Notes: generated by a model not told the origin, from the letters alone. Shown: positions 25,623 to 34,558, counted from the first letter of the stretch. The stretch is 64,000 nucleotides of DNA from Clostridia bacterium (GCA_017469545.1 JAFUGE010000014.1:41866-105865), one strand, 5' to 3'. Program-made: numbers and translations.

Positions 25623-25982
25623 ATGAAAGAGGAGTTAGAGTGTGAACAGACGATTATTCACGAGGATGTGATTAAAAAGGTTTCTAAGAAGATAAAAGAC
25701 GAGGACGAGTTAGTAGACTTAGCAGAATTTTTCAAGATTTTTGCGGATAGTACGCGAATTAGAATTATTAATGCGCTTATCCATTCTGATATGTGCGTTT
25801 GCGATATTGCGTATTTACTGAATATGACGCATTCGGCGATTTCGCACCAGTTAAAAATTTTAAAGCAGGCCAAGATTGTTAAGTACGAAAAGATTGGAAA
25901 AGTCGTGTATTATTCTTTGGACGACGACCACATCGAGAGGATTTTCCATATGGGCGTTAATCATATAGAAGAAAGGAAGTGA
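25623..25982 (+). CDS. ArsR/SmtB-family metal-responsive repressor
   Basis: 119 residues. Winged HTH with the family blocks FKIFADSTRIRIINAL (about 40-55), MCVCDIAYLLNMTHSAISHQLKILKQAKIV (about 60-89) and the wing YEKIGKVVYYSL. Candidate metal ligands are Cys61 and Cys63 in M-C-V-C-D (alpha3 / CadC-ArsR type) plus the alpha5 Asp/His set in DDDHIERIFHMGVNH (CzrA/SmtB type), and a Cys near residue 7. So it may sense Cd/Pb/Zn. Start ATG 25623 follows TAGGAGG; the in-frame ATG at 25584 lies inside the operator. It controls the P-type ATPase 4 nt downstream. Confidence 0.92.
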   Translation: MKEELECEQTIIHEDVIKKVSKKIKDEDELVDLAEFFKIFADSTRIRIINALIHSDMCVCDIAYLLNMTHSAISHQLKILKQAKIVKYEKIGKVVYYSLDDDHIERIFHMGVNHIEERK

Positions 25983-25986
25983 GCCT

Positions 25987-27825
25987 ATGCATTCTGAACA
26001 TCATGAAAATGAAGAAATTTCGAAATGGAATATTGTGTGTTTGGTTGTGGGCGTAATACTCTTTTTGATAACATTGATTATTCCTCTTCCGGAGATGGCA
26101 AAAATGACACTCTCTATCGTTGCTTACGTTTTGGTACTTGCAAGAGTAGGAAAGCTAGCGTTTATCAAAACTTTTAAACAGAGAGAGCTTGACGAAAATA
26201 CTTTGATTGTTATTTCTGCGATTGGTGCTTTTTTAGTGGGGCAAGTAAGTGAGGGATTGATGGTAGTCGTCCTTTATGAAATTGGCGAAATTTTAGAAGA
26301 TAAAGCAGTGGACGGGAGCAGAAAGTCGATACAAGATTTAATGGATATTAGACCAGATTATGCTAATTTAAAGCTTGACGATGGACTAAAAAAGGTGGAA
26401 CCTACAGCAGTGCATATTGGGGATACCATTGTGATTAAGGCTGGCGAAAAGATACCGCTAGATGGCACTATCAAAAGCGGCAGTGCGAAAATTGACAATA
26501 GTTCTCTTACGGGAGAAAGCAAGTACGTTTCTGTCGCTACTGGCGAGGAAGTTCTTGCAGGAAGTGTCAATGTGGATGGCTTTATCGAAGTGGAAGTGAC
26601 CAAGGAATACAAAGATAGTACGGTATCGAGGATTTTGGATTTAGTGGAAAATGCTACTGATAGAAAAGCAAAAACAGAAACTACCGTCTCAAGGATTGCA
26701 AAAATTTATACTCCGATTGTTTTAATACTAGCTTGTTTGGTTGCGATACTGCTACCGATAGTTAGTAGCCTAACTTATCGCGAAAGTATTTATCGTGCCC
26801 TTATCTTTTTAGTTATCTCTTGTCCATGTGCCATTGCTATTTCCGTGCCCCTCACATATTTTTCTGGAATTGGCAGAGCATCTAAAAGTGGAATTTTGGT
26901 AAAGGGGAGCGACTATTTAGACGGTTTAAAAGATGTGAAACATATTGTTTTTGATAAAACAGGAACACTTACTACTGGCTCATTTCAAGTGGTGAATGTG
27001 GAAAGCTTTTTTGAGCAATATAGCGAAAAAGAGATTTTGAAAATCGCGGCAATTGGAGAAAAAAATTCGAATCACCCTATTGCCAAATCAATTGTAAGTA
27101 AGTGCCAAGAAAAAATAGAGGCTTGTGAAGCGAAAGACTATAGAGAAATCATAGGAAAAGGGATTGCTTTTGAGTGGAACAATGACAATATTTTTGTTGG
27201 TAGCGGAGACGAGAAAGTTGACGATGGTGTGACGACGATTAATGTTATGATTAATGAAACGTTGGTCGGAAAAATACGATTAGAAGACGCTTTAAAAGAA
27301 GACGTCATAGAGACCATACATCATTTGAAAAGAAAAAATATAGAAGTATCTATGTTTACGGGTGACCAAAGAGATGTGGCAGAAAGAGTGGGAAAAGAGA
27401 TAGGTATTGAGGATGTCAATTATGAAATGCTGCCAGACGCGAAGTATCAAAAACTAGAAGAATATTTGAATCTGGGGAAAAAAGTGGCATTTGTGGGAGA
27501 TGGCATTAATGATTCACCAGTACTAATGCGTAGTGATATCGGAATTGCGATGGGAGGCATTGGAGCTAGTAGTAGTATTGAAGCTGCGGATGTGGTAATT
27601 ATGACAGACGAACTTTCCAAAATTCCAGAAGCGATTCAAATTTCAAAGGATACCAATAAAATTATATGCGAAAATTTGGTATTTGCACTGGGAGTGAAAA
27701 TATTATTTTTGCTTTTAAGTGTCCTAGGCGTAGCCACAATGTGGATGGCCGTATTTGCCGATGTGGGCGTAACGCTCATTACCATTTTAAATAGTATCAG
27801 AAATTTAAAACATGGCGCTAGATAA
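25987..27825 (+). CDS. cadA: Heavy-metal exporting P1B-type ATPase (Zn/Cd/Pb type)
   Basis: 612 residues. Short His-rich N terminus (MHSEHHENEE) in place of the usual HMA domain with C-x2-C. Actuator motif LTGES (about 177-181), intramembrane metal site C-P-C at residues 279-281 (ISCPCAIAIS), phosphorylation site DKTGTLT at 323-329, the P1B marker HP in SNHPIAKS, hinge GDGINDSPVL and, in the last membrane helices, FADVGVTLITILNSIR with the Asp typical of Zn/Cd/Pb exporters (ZntA/CadA). ATP hydrolysis drives metal out of the cytosol. Lack of the N-terminal HMA is seen in some clostridial members. Regulated by the adjacent ArsR repressor. Confidence 0.9.
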   Translation: MHSEHHENEEISKWNIVCLVVGVILFLITLIIPLPEMAKMTLSIVAYVLVLARVGKLAFIKTFKQRELDENTLIVISAIGAFLVGQVSEGLMVVVLYEIGEILEDKAVDGSRKSIQDLMDIRPDYANLKLDDGLKKVEPTAVHIGDTIVIKAGEKIPLDGTIKSGSAKIDNSSLTGESKYVSVATGEEVLAGSVNVDGFIEVEVTKEYKDSTVSRILDLVENATDRKAKTETTVSRIAKIYTPIVLILACLVAILLPIVSSLTYRESIYRALIFLVISCPCAIAISVPLTYFSGIGRASKSGILVKGSDYLDGLKDVKHIVFDKTGTLTTGSFQVVNVESFFEQYSEKEILKIAAIGEKNSNHPIAKSIVSKCQEKIEACEAKDYREIIGKGIAFEWNNDNIFVGSGDEKVDDGVTTINVMINETLVGKIRLEDALKEDVIETIHHLKRKNIEVSMFTGDQRDVAERVGKEIGIEDVNYEMLPDAKYQKLEEYLNLGKKVAFVGDGINDSPVLMRSDIGIAMGGIGASSSIEAADVVIMTDELSKIPEAIQISKDTNKIICENLVFALGVKILFLLLSVLGVATMWMAVFADVGVTLITILNSIRNLKHGAR

Positions 27826-27839
27826 GGCGCCATGTTTTT
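27807..27839 (+). terminator. Rho-independent terminator overlapping the ATPase stop
   Basis: Stem AAAACATGGCGC / GCGCCATGTTTT (27807-27818, 27827-27838), T tail; the stop codon TAA lies in the loop. Confidence 0.85.
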
Positions 27840-27850
27840 ATGCTTTCATA

Positions 27851-27879
27851 TTGCGAAATATGCATAAAAATGGTATAAT
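27851..27879 (+). promoter_or_regulatory. Promoter for cysteine desulfurase operon
   Basis: TTGCGA (27851-27856), 17-nt spacer, TATAAT (27874-27879). The transcript would start just before the REP element at 27888, placing that hairpin in the 5' untranslated region. Confidence 0.7.
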
Positions 27880-27887
27880 AAACTAAT

Positions 27888-27914
27888 TGTAGGGGCAGCG
27901 TACCACGCTGCCCG
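27888..27914 (+). repeat. REP-like element in 5' untranslated region
   Basis: GTAG head plus GGGCAGCGT / ACGCTGCCC stem between the promoter and the ribosome-binding site (GGAAAGG) of the desulfurase gene. Confidence 0.85.
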
Positions 27915-27929
27915 GAAAGGTAAAATAAA

Positions 27930-29075
27930 ATGAATAAAGAAATCTATTTAGATTATGCTGCCAATACGCCTGTAGATAGAGAAGTTTTGCGTGCCTTTGA
28001 CGAGGCGACAATGCAGTATTTTGGCAATCCCAATTCAACACACAAGCTAGGATTGGAGGCGAAAAACAGGATTGACGAGGCGAGCAGCAACATTATGAAT
28101 TGCATACAATCAGAGCTTCATTTGAATGGCAATTTCGAAATGATCTATACTTCTGGCTCTTCGGAATCTAATAATTTGGCCATTAAAGGTGTTTGTAGGA
28201 CTTATCGAGAAAATGGTAGACACATTATTACTTCTTTCTTGGAGCATTCGTCAGTCAGTGGCCCACTATCTAGTCTTAAGGACCAAGGATATGAAGTAGA
28301 TGTGGTAAATATTCTTCCGAACGGGAAAGTGGATGTGCAGGCAATTAGAGAGCTAATGAGAAAAGATACAGTGCTTGTTTCGATTTGCAGTGTGGACGGA
28401 GAATTGGGAACAATTCAGCCAATTGAAGAAATTGCACAAATAGTAAAAGAGTATCCAAATTGCATGTTTCATGTGGATGCAACACAAAGTATTGGCAAAA
28501 TAAAAATGAATTTTGAAAATGTGGATTTGATTACTTTTGCGCCGCATAAGTTTTATGGATTAAATGGATTTGGAGCGTTATTAAAGAGAAAAGAAATCGT
28601 GCTAGAGCCTTTGATTCATGGGGGAACGAGCACCTCGCTTTATCGAAGTGGTACTCCTGTGACGGGGCAAATTGTAGCAATGGAGAAAGCGCTGGAATTA
28701 GCGATACAGGAAGAAGATAATAGGTTTGCTTATGTGTCTTCGTTAAATCGATATTTGAGAGAGAACTTAGCAAAATACGATAAAGTTCAGATTAATTCGC
28801 TAGACGAGAGAAATCCGTATATTTTGAATCTTGGCGTGAAAGAAGTGAAGGCGACTGACTTTAAGAAAGAGCTGGAAAAGTATGGCGTTTGCGTTTCGAT
28901 AAAGTCGGCTTGCTCGGTGACTGCGACGCCGTCTCGTAGTGTGATGGCGATGACCAAAGATAGAAAGAGGGCTTTTTCGTCTTGGAGAATTAGTTTGAGC
29001 CACTTAACTACAAAAGAAGAATTAGAAAAATTTATGGAGATATTTGATGTGTGTTATCAAAGTATGACAACATAA
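27930..29075 (+). CDS. Cysteine desulfurase (NifS/IscS family)
   Basis: 381 residues of the class V aminotransferase fold. N terminus YLDYAANTPVDREV, cofactor-site blocks TSGSSESNNLAIKG (about 74-87) and the PLP lysine in FAPHKFYGLNGFGA (about 207-220), catalytic Cys in IKSACSVTATPSRSV (about 328). Reaction: L-cysteine to alanine with persulfide transfer to an acceptor. The next gene is a TtcA-like tRNA sulfurtransferase, so the persulfide probably feeds tRNA thiolation; no iscU is present. Divergent spacing within the Cys loop compared with IscS (S-S-G-S-A-C-T/S) suggests a specialised paralogue. Confidence 0.88.
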   Translation: MNKEIYLDYAANTPVDREVLRAFDEATMQYFGNPNSTHKLGLEAKNRIDEASSNIMNCIQSELHLNGNFEMIYTSGSSESNNLAIKGVCRTYRENGRHIITSFLEHSSVSGPLSSLKDQGYEVDVVNILPNGKVDVQAIRELMRKDTVLVSICSVDGELGTIQPIEEIAQIVKEYPNCMFHVDATQSIGKIKMNFENVDLITFAPHKFYGLNGFGALLKRKEIVLEPLIHGGTSTSLYRSGTPVTGQIVAMEKALELAIQEEDNRFAYVSSLNRYLRENLAKYDKVQINSLDERNPYILNLGVKEVKATDFKKELEKYGVCVSIKSACSVTATPSRSVMAMTKDRKRAFSSWRISLSHLTTKEELEKFMEIFDVCYQSMTT

Positions 29076-29076
29076 T

Positions 29077-29103
29077 TGTAGGGGCGGCGTAGTACGCCGC
29101 CCG
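29077..29103 (+). repeat. REP-like element
   Basis: GTAG head with the GGGCGGCGT / ACGCCGCCC stem variant; 1 base after the desulfurase stop. Confidence 0.85.
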
Positions 29104-29126
29104 CCAAAATAAAGGAGATTGTAAAA

Positions 29127-30113
29127 ATGGAAGAAGAACAAAAACCAAAAAGAAAATTGGAGAGATACCAGGAGATTGAGAAGAGCATCATTACGACTTA
29201 CCGCAAAACGATTTGGAGTCGATTTATTGATGCCATTAATGAGTACCAATTAATTGAAGATGGAGATAAGATAGCCGTTTGCATTTCGGGCGGTAAGGAT
29301 TCTATGCTGATGGCGAAATGCTTTCAGGAATTAGAAAGACATGGCAAGAAGAATTTTGAGTGTGTTTATTTGTGTATGAATCCCGGCTATAATGAAATCA
29401 ATAAACAGCGAATTATTTCGAATGCCAAGCTTATGAATATTCCACTTACTTTTTTTGAAAGTAATATTTTTGATGTGGTAGAGAGAATTGATAGCAATCC
29501 TTGTTATATTTGTGCCAGAATGAGGAGAGGATATTTGTATACGAAAGCGAAAGAGCTTGGTTGTAACAAGATTGCCTTAGGCCATCATTTTGACGATGTG
29601 ATTGAGACGATTTTGATGGGAATGCTTTATGGCTCTCAAGTGCAGACAATGATGCCAAAGCTTCATAGTTCGTTCCATAAGGGAATGCAACTGATTAGAC
29701 CAATGTACTATGTGAATGAAGCGGATATTTTGGCTTGGAAAAATAAGAATGATTTGCAATTTATTCAGTGTGCTTGCAGGTTTACAGAGAATTGTACAAT
29801 GTGCGATAATGGCGGTGGCGGTTCTAAGAGAGAAGAAGTAAAAAATTTAATTAAAAAATTAAGGCAAACGAATCCGAAAGTAGATATTAATATTTTTAGA
29901 AGCGTGCAAAATGTAAATTTGGATACGATTATTTCTTATAAGAAAGGCGACGAAGTACATCATTTCTTGGATAACTACGCGGAAAGGTGCAAAGAGATTG
30001 ATGCCAAAATTGACGAAGAAATGATTGCGAATAAAGAGAAAAAATTTAAGCTAGAGCTTAATAAAAATGAGTATAAAGAAGTAGACAACACAACCATGCA
30101 AATCATAATGTAA
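29127..30113 (+). CDS. TtcA-like tRNA thiolation protein (PP-loop ATPase)
   Basis: 328 residues. PP-loop CISGGKDSML (about 51-60) of the N-type ATP pyrophosphatases; C-Y-I-C (about 129-132) and a later cluster C-A-C..C-T-M-C (about 214-229) that can ligate an Fe-S cluster and accept sulfur; LGHHFDDVIET (about 149-159) as in TtcA/TilS. Family reaction: ATP-activated replacement of a tRNA nucleobase oxygen by sulfur (2-thiocytidine 32 for TtcA). With more cysteines than canonical TtcA it may belong to the clostridial TtcA-like subgroup. Probably in operon with the cysteine desulfurase 52 nt upstream. Target tRNA position not certain. Confidence 0.85.
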   Translation: MEEEQKPKRKLERYQEIEKSIITTYRKTIWSRFIDAINEYQLIEDGDKIAVCISGGKDSMLMAKCFQELERHGKKNFECVYLCMNPGYNEINKQRIISNAKLMNIPLTFFESNIFDVVERIDSNPCYICARMRRGYLYTKAKELGCNKIALGHHFDDVIETILMGMLYGSQVQTMMPKLHSSFHKGMQLIRPMYYVNEADILAWKNKNDLQFIQCACRFTENCTMCDNGGGGSKREEVKNLIKKLRQTNPKVDINIFRSVQNVNLDTIISYKKGDEVHHFLDNYAERCKEIDAKIDEEMIANKEKKFKLELNKNEYKEVDNTTMQIIM

Positions 30114-30115
30114 TA

Positions 30116-30144
30116 TTGATTTTTAAGTAATATTTGTATAAAAT
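30116..30144 (+). promoter_or_regulatory. Promoter for DUF362 gene
   Basis: TTGATT (30116-30121), 17-nt spacer, TAAAAT (30139-30144), then GAGGAGG before ATG 30169. Confidence 0.6.
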
Positions 30145-30168
30145 AAATAACAGAGGAGGAATGTTTTT

Positions 30169-31050
30169 ATGGAAAAAGCAAAGGTTTATTTTACGAGAAA
30201 GATTACGCCGGAGAAGGTTGTTGAGCTATATCAGTTATTAGGTAAGGAACTTCCTGGGAATGTGGCTGTTAAAGTGCATTCTGGTGAAGAGGGAAATCAA
30301 AATTATTTGCGCCCTGCATTTATGAAACCAATGGTAGAGCATGTCAATGGTACCATTGTGGAATGTAATACAGCGTATGGCGGTGAGAGAAATACTTCTG
30401 AGAAGCATTTGAAGACTCTTGCAAAGCATGGTTGGAATGAGCTTTTCCGTGTGGATTTGATGGACGAGGAGGGTCCAGATATTGCTGTTCCGGTTCCTAA
30501 CGGAAAGATTTTAAAAGAAGATTTTCTAGGAAAAAATATAGAAAAATATGATTCTATGCTTGTGTTGTCACATTTTAAGGGGCATCCAATGGGCGGCTAT
30601 GGCGGAGCGTTAAAGCAATTGTCAATAGGCTGTGCTTCTTCGGAAGGAAAAGCATGGATACACTCTGCCGGGACCAATAAAGACCAATATACATTATGGG
30701 ATAATTTGCCAGAGCAGGATGCATTTTTGGAGTCAATGGCGGATGCGGCTTGTGCTGTTGTGAACTATTTTAAGGGGAATATGGCGTTTGTCAATGTTAT
30801 GGCAAATATGTCTGTCGACTGCGATTGCTGCGCTGTTGCGGAAGACCCATGTATGAAAGATATTGGTATACTTGCTTCGTTAGACCCTGTTGCTATTGAT
30901 AGGGCTTGTATTGATTTAGTAGAAAAATCTGACGACCCTGGAAAAGAGCATTTCTTAGAGAGAGTTAATTCAAGACACGGTAAACATACGATTGAGGCTG
31001 CAGCAGAATTAGGCTTTGGAACAATGGAGTATGAATTAATTGAAATATAA
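30169..31050 (+). CDS. DUF362 domain protein
   Basis: 293 residues, one DUF362 unit over nearly the whole length. Visible blocks: AVKVHSGEEGNQNYLRP, the HFKGHPMGGYGGALKQLSIGCASSEGK stretch (about 137-163), VDCDCCAVAEDPC (about 222-234) and a C-terminal ASLDPVAIDRACIDLV. The family has no established enzymatic function; many members are fused to 4Fe-4S ferredoxin domains, absent here, though the C-D-C-C..C cluster could bind metal. Own promoter. DUF4153 gene follows 59 nt downstream across a degenerate REP. Confidence 0.85.
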   Translation: MEKAKVYFTRKITPEKVVELYQLLGKELPGNVAVKVHSGEEGNQNYLRPAFMKPMVEHVNGTIVECNTAYGGERNTSEKHLKTLAKHGWNELFRVDLMDEEGPDIAVPVPNGKILKEDFLGKNIEKYDSMLVLSHFKGHPMGGYGGALKQLSIGCASSEGKAWIHSAGTNKDQYTLWDNLPEQDAFLESMADAACAVVNYFKGNMAFVNVMANMSVDCDCCAVAEDPCMKDIGILASLDPVAIDRACIDLVEKSDDPGKEHFLERVNSRHGKHTIEAAAELGFGTMEYELIEI

Positions 31051-31077
31051 TTTTGGGGCAGCGTAACACGCTGACCA
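31051..31077 (+). repeat. Degenerate REP-like element
   Basis: Head altered to TTTTGGGG and the 3' arm to CGCTGACC, breaking part of the outer stem; inner GCAGCGT pairing kept. Directly after the DUF362 stop. Confidence 0.7.
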
Positions 31078-31109
31078 TTTATCGATATTACATTTTAGGG
31101 GGGAACCTT

Positions 31110-32756
31110 ATGTTAAAAATAAAAGAAAGATTTCAAAGACTATTACAGCTGGCAAAAAATTTATTCCGTGAGTTTCCAGCAACGATGCTGATAGTAGTGC
31201 TTGCCACGTTGACGCTAACCATATACGTAGATACGATTGGAAGCGAAAAAATTTTACGCGTGATTTTATTGTTTTTACTTTCCTATTTTGCAGGGACATT
31301 TTTTACAGAGAGTTTTTGGAAAGAGAGAAAGTGGAAGTTAGCTTCCTATGTTGTCACAGGAGGAATTGCACTTTTCTTTGCCGTGTTAATTGGTGATGTA
31401 GGGACAAACTTGGAATTTTGGAGTGTATTTTATATTGGTTACATTGTGGTTTTAATGCTGATGGCAATTTACTTTATTTTGAAAAATAGTAAGCTTTCTT
31501 TCCAAGAGTATTTGACGAGAGTGTTTTCCAATTTGTTTTTCCTTTCGATTGTTTATGCAGTATTAGCGATTGGCGTTACACTTCTTTGTATGATTATTGG
31601 AGAATTGTTATTAGATGGAATTTATGGTGATTTTACTTTAAGAGTACACATCCTTTTATTAGGGTTATATTATGCTACTGGCTGTGTTTACGCTGTTTCG
31701 AATGTTAAGGAAAAGAGCATCAATGACTTTGTTAAAATCTTGATTAAATATGTCTTGTTACCGCTTGTTTCGATTGCAACAGTTGTGATCTACTTGTACA
31801 TATTAAAAATTATTATCAACCAAGAAATGCCATCTAATGTGATATTTAGAATTTGTGCGGGATTATTTGTTGTGGCATTCCCAACTTGGAATATGCTAGA
31901 AATTGCGACGACGAATGAAGGCACCAAAAAGATTTCTACGATATTCTCTTATGCTTATTTACCGCTTTTGCTATTGGAAATCTATTCGCTATCTGTTAGA
32001 ATTGGGACGCTAGGAATGACGCCAACTAGGTACGTGGGCATTGTCTTTATCGCCTTCCAACTATTGGCGCTTATCCTTAATTTCTTCTGGAAGAAAGAAA
32101 AACTTCCTAAGCTATTTGTTTGTGCTGCTATTTTGGTAGCGATTGTAACAATGACACCGCTTACCCCGTCAAAAGTGAGCGCTATGAACCAAATGAGTCG
32201 ATTGGTAAAGAATTTACCAGAGGGAATCGAATTTAAGGACTTAAGCATAGAGGCAAAGGAGAAGGTGAGAAGTGCTTATCGCTATTTGAATTACAGTGAC
32301 GAAGAGAAGCAAATTCCAGAGTATATTGTTTCGCAGAAAGACGAGATTTTGGCATATACGGTTGTGACGAATAGGAATGGGGGGAAGGAATACTACTCTT
32401 TTTATTCAGACGATACTGTCATTGTAACAGACTATCGTACGATTACGAAAGTAGAGTATCGTAATCCAGATAGATTTTCTGGCAGAGATTTGCCTGGCGT
32501 GATATCATATGAGGGGGAAAGCAGTAATAATTTCTTCAGCAATCATAATGAGTACTACATTGAGGAAGATTTATTAGAAGAGTACTTACTAAGCCTAGTG
32601 GCGAAAGTAGATATCGAGAAAAGTTATTACACAGAAAATACAGATCCATATCTGAACATTGGCGAAGGAAGATTAATGTATTTTACAGAGATTCACTTTT
32701 TCTATGGTGATGGAAGCTTTAGCGAGTTGGAGATGGAAGGATACGTTTTAGAGTAA
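31110..32756 (+). CDS. DUF4153 multi-pass membrane protein
   Basis: 548 residues. About ten to eleven hydrophobic helices between residues 25 and 360 (first pair ATMLIVVLATLTLTIYV and ILRVILLFLLSYFAGTFF), matching the DUF4153 membrane family, followed by a soluble C-terminal part of about 170 residues on one side of the membrane containing SYRYLNYSDEEKQIPEYI-like tetrapeptide-rich and Tyr-rich sequence. No catalytic motif is recognised. ATG 31110 follows GGGGGGAA; the in-frame ATG at 31053 would read through the degenerate REP. Convergent with ychF. Confidence 0.8.
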   Translation: MLKIKERFQRLLQLAKNLFREFPATMLIVVLATLTLTIYVDTIGSEKILRVILLFLLSYFAGTFFTESFWKERKWKLASYVVTGGIALFFAVLIGDVGTNLEFWSVFYIGYIVVLMLMAIYFILKNSKLSFQEYLTRVFSNLFFLSIVYAVLAIGVTLLCMIIGELLLDGIYGDFTLRVHILLLGLYYATGCVYAVSNVKEKSINDFVKILIKYVLLPLVSIATVVIYLYILKIIINQEMPSNVIFRICAGLFVVAFPTWNMLEIATTNEGTKKISTIFSYAYLPLLLLEIYSLSVRIGTLGMTPTRYVGIVFIAFQLLALILNFFWKKEKLPKLFVCAAILVAIVTMTPLTPSKVSAMNQMSRLVKNLPEGIEFKDLSIEAKEKVRSAYRYLNYSDEEKQIPEYIVSQKDEILAYTVVTNRNGGKEYYSFYSDDTVIVTDYRTITKVEYRNPDRFSGRDLPGVISYEGESSNNFFSNHNEYYIEEDLLEEYLLSLVAKVDIEKSYYTENTDPYLNIGEGRLMYFTEIHFFYGDGSFSELEMEGYVLE

Positions 32757-32764
32757 AATACAAT

Positions 32765-32791
32765 CGGGCAGCGTGATACGCTGCCCCTACA
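32765..32791 (-). repeat. REP-like element
   Basis: Minus-oriented copy (GGGCAGCGT type) in the gap between the convergent DUF4153 gene and ychF; it is plus-sense relative to neither stop and could act on both transcripts. Confidence 0.85.
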
Positions 32792-32806
32792 TTTTTCATA
32801 TATAAA

Positions 32807-33898
32807 TCAAACGTTAAAACGGAACAACACCACATCTCCGTCCTTCATAACATAATCCTTTCCTTCAAATCGAATTAAGCCTTTTTCTCTTGCTTTGACA
32901 AGAGAACCACATTCGATTAACTCGTCGTAAGAAATGACTTCGGCTTTGATAAAGCCTCGCTCGATGTCTGAGTGTATTTTACCCGCCGCCCCTGGCGCTT
33001 TGGTGCCATTGACGATTGTCCAAGCTCTTACTTCTGGTTCGCCTGCGGTTAGGAAAGAAATAAGGCCAAGTAGTTGATAGCTTGCTTTAATTAATTTATC
33101 TAATCCTGATTCGTCAATACCAAGAAGCGCAAGCATCTCGTCTTTTTCTGCGTCGTCCAATGCTGCCAATTCTTCTTCTACTTTCACGCAAAGTGGAATT
33201 GCTTCGCTATTATGAGAAGTGGCATATTCTTTTAGTTTTTGATAATGTTCGTCATGAGCGATGTCTTTTAATTGCTCCTCAGAAACATTTGCCACGTACA
33301 TCATAGGCTTTGAAGTAAGCAAGAATAAGTCATTGACGCTTTCTTGCTCTTCGTCTGTTAGCTTGGCATTGATGGCCAATTGCTCTGATTCTAGTGTGGC
33401 TTTGATTTTATTTAAAGCATCTACTTCGACTTGGTGTTTTTTATCCGCTCTAGCCATTTTTACGGCTTTTTCTAATCGTTTATCAACGGCCTCAATATCA
33501 GCAAAGATTAATTCCAAGTTAATTGTTTCAATATCACGAATCGGATTAATACTTCCATCAACGTGAACAATATTAGAATCTTCAAAACATCTAACTACTT
33601 GAACGATAGCGTCAACTTCACGAATGTGCGATAAGAATTTATTCCCTAATCCTTCGCCTTTAGAAGCGCCTTTGACAAGCCCTGCAATATCAACGAATTT
33701 TACTACAGCGTGAGTTACTTTTTCAGGGTGGTAAATCTCCGCTAATTTATCTAGTCTTTCGTCTGGCACTGGCACGATTCCTACGTTTGGTTCTATCGTA
33801 CAGAATGGGTAGTTGGCACATTCTGCACCAGCCTTTGTAATGGCGTTAAATAAAGTGCTTTTGCCCACATTTGGTAATCCTACAATTCCTATTTCCAT
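32807..33898 (-). CDS. ychF: Redox-regulated ATPase / GTPase-like protein YchF (OLA1)
   Basis: 363 residues, standard YchF. P-loop [13 protein letters not shown] (about 6-18), [13 protein letters not shown] (G2 region), [18 protein letters not shown] (G3 with the YchF-specific loop), and NVSE (about 203) in place of the NKxD guanine specificity motif, which explains ATP preference. A helical hairpin insert (about 120-190) and a C-terminal TGS domain ([22 protein letters not shown]) complete it. It binds ribosomes and modulates translation and oxidative stress response. Start follows TTAGGAGA on the minus strand. Confidence 0.95.
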   Translation of the reverse strand: MEIGIVGLPNVGKSTLFNAITKAGAECANYPFCTIEPNVGIVPVPDERLDKLAEIYHPEKVTHAVVKFVDIAGLVKGASKGEGLGNKFLSHIREVDAIVQVVRCFEDSNIVHVDGSINPIRDIETINLELIFADIEAVDKRLEKAVKMARADKKHQVEVDALNKIKATLESEQLAINAKLTDEEQESVNDLFLLTSKPMMYVANVSEEQLKDIAHDEHYQKLKEYATSHNSEAIPLCVKVEEELAALDDAEKDEMLALLGIDESGLDKLIKASYQLLGLISFLTAGEPEVRAWTIVNGTKAPGAAGKIHSDIERGFIKAEVISYDELIECGSLVKAREKGLIRFEGKDYVMKDGDVVLFRFNV

Positions 33899-33944
33899 GT
33901 TAACATCTCCTAATTCAAAAGTTTGACATTAATTTATCACAAAT

Positions 33945-33973
33945 TTGTACAAAAATCAATTATATGATACAAT
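33945..33973 (+). promoter_or_regulatory. Promoter for the Smr-domain gene
   Basis: TTGTAC (33945-33950), 17-nt spacer, TACAAT (33968-33973), in the divergent gap with ychF. Confidence 0.65.
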
Positions 33974-34020
33974 AGTTTTACTATTAAATTAAAACATAAA
34001 TAAAAAGGAGAAGAGAAATT

Positions 34021-34362
34021 ATGGAAACAGCCAATATTGAGAAATACATGCCGACGGTTTATCAGGCAGAAATACTTGTCAAAAACAATATAGAAATGTA
34101 TCGTCAAAAGAAAGTAAAAGCGTTTAAAATCATTCATGGATATGGCTCCACAGGCAAGGGGGGAGCTTTAAGGACTGGCATTAGAGCTTGGTTAGACCAA
34201 GTCAAAAAAGCCAAAATTATTGCGGATTATATTCCGGGAGAAAACTGGTCTGCCTTTGACGAAACAACAAGAAAAGTATTGGACTTGGACGACTCATTTC
34301 GAAAAGATAGTGATTTGGGGCAAATGAATTCGGGAATTACGATCATTGTAGTCTCTTGGTAG
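34021..34362 (+). CDS. Smr domain protein (stand-alone)
   Basis: 113 residues. The N-terminal helix (YQAEILVKNNIEMYRQKK) leads into KAFKIIHGYGSTGKGGALRTGIRAWL, the hallmark H-G-x-G-x-(G)-x-L-R loop of the Smr (small MutS-related) nuclease fold, slightly expanded here (HGYGSTGKGGALR). The acidic middle and the final GITIIVVSW strand complete an alpha/beta domain. Related domains nick DNA or RNA, as in MutS2. No MutS-like part is present, so this is a free Smr unit. Start after AAGGAG. A structured element follows. Confidence 0.7.
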   Translation: METANIEKYMPTVYQAEILVKNNIEMYRQKKVKAFKIIHGYGSTGKGGALRTGIRAWLDQVKKAKIIADYIPGENWSAFDETTRKVLDLDDSFRKDSDLGQMNSGITIIVVSW

Positions 34363-34440
34363 TTTTTTCGTGACAGGGTGAAAAGGCGAAGCCACGGCTG
34401 GGCGCCCAAGGTGCCCAACGGACAGCCTGCCACAAAAAAA
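34363..34440 (+). repeat. Two-stem structured element, copy B
   Basis: Outer pairing TTTTTT / AAAAAA, GTG / CAC and CAGG / CCTG encloses AAAAGGCGAAGCCACGGC, an inner TGGGC / GCCCA hairpin and ACGGA. The junction strands match those of copy A (2921-2984) at nearly every base while all helices differ in sequence. Located right after the Smr stop; the A-run at its end on the opposite strand would be a T-tract, so it may also terminate minus-strand transcripts. Confidence 0.6.
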
Positions 34441-34487
34441 CGGATGTTGAGCATCATGAATTAATTGTGAATTTACTCTTTTAGGTG

Positions 34488-34514
34488 TTGCACTATAGAA
34501 TTTTATGATATAAT
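34488..34514 (+). promoter_or_regulatory. Possible promoter for spoIID-like gene
   Basis: TTGCAC (34488-34493), 15-nt spacer, TATAAT (34509-34514). The spacer is short, so this is tentative; a sporulation sigma factor site was not recognised. Confidence 0.4.
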
Positions 34515-34558
34515 GTTTTTGGAAAATTGAAGTACAAATGATGGAGGGTTTTAATTTT

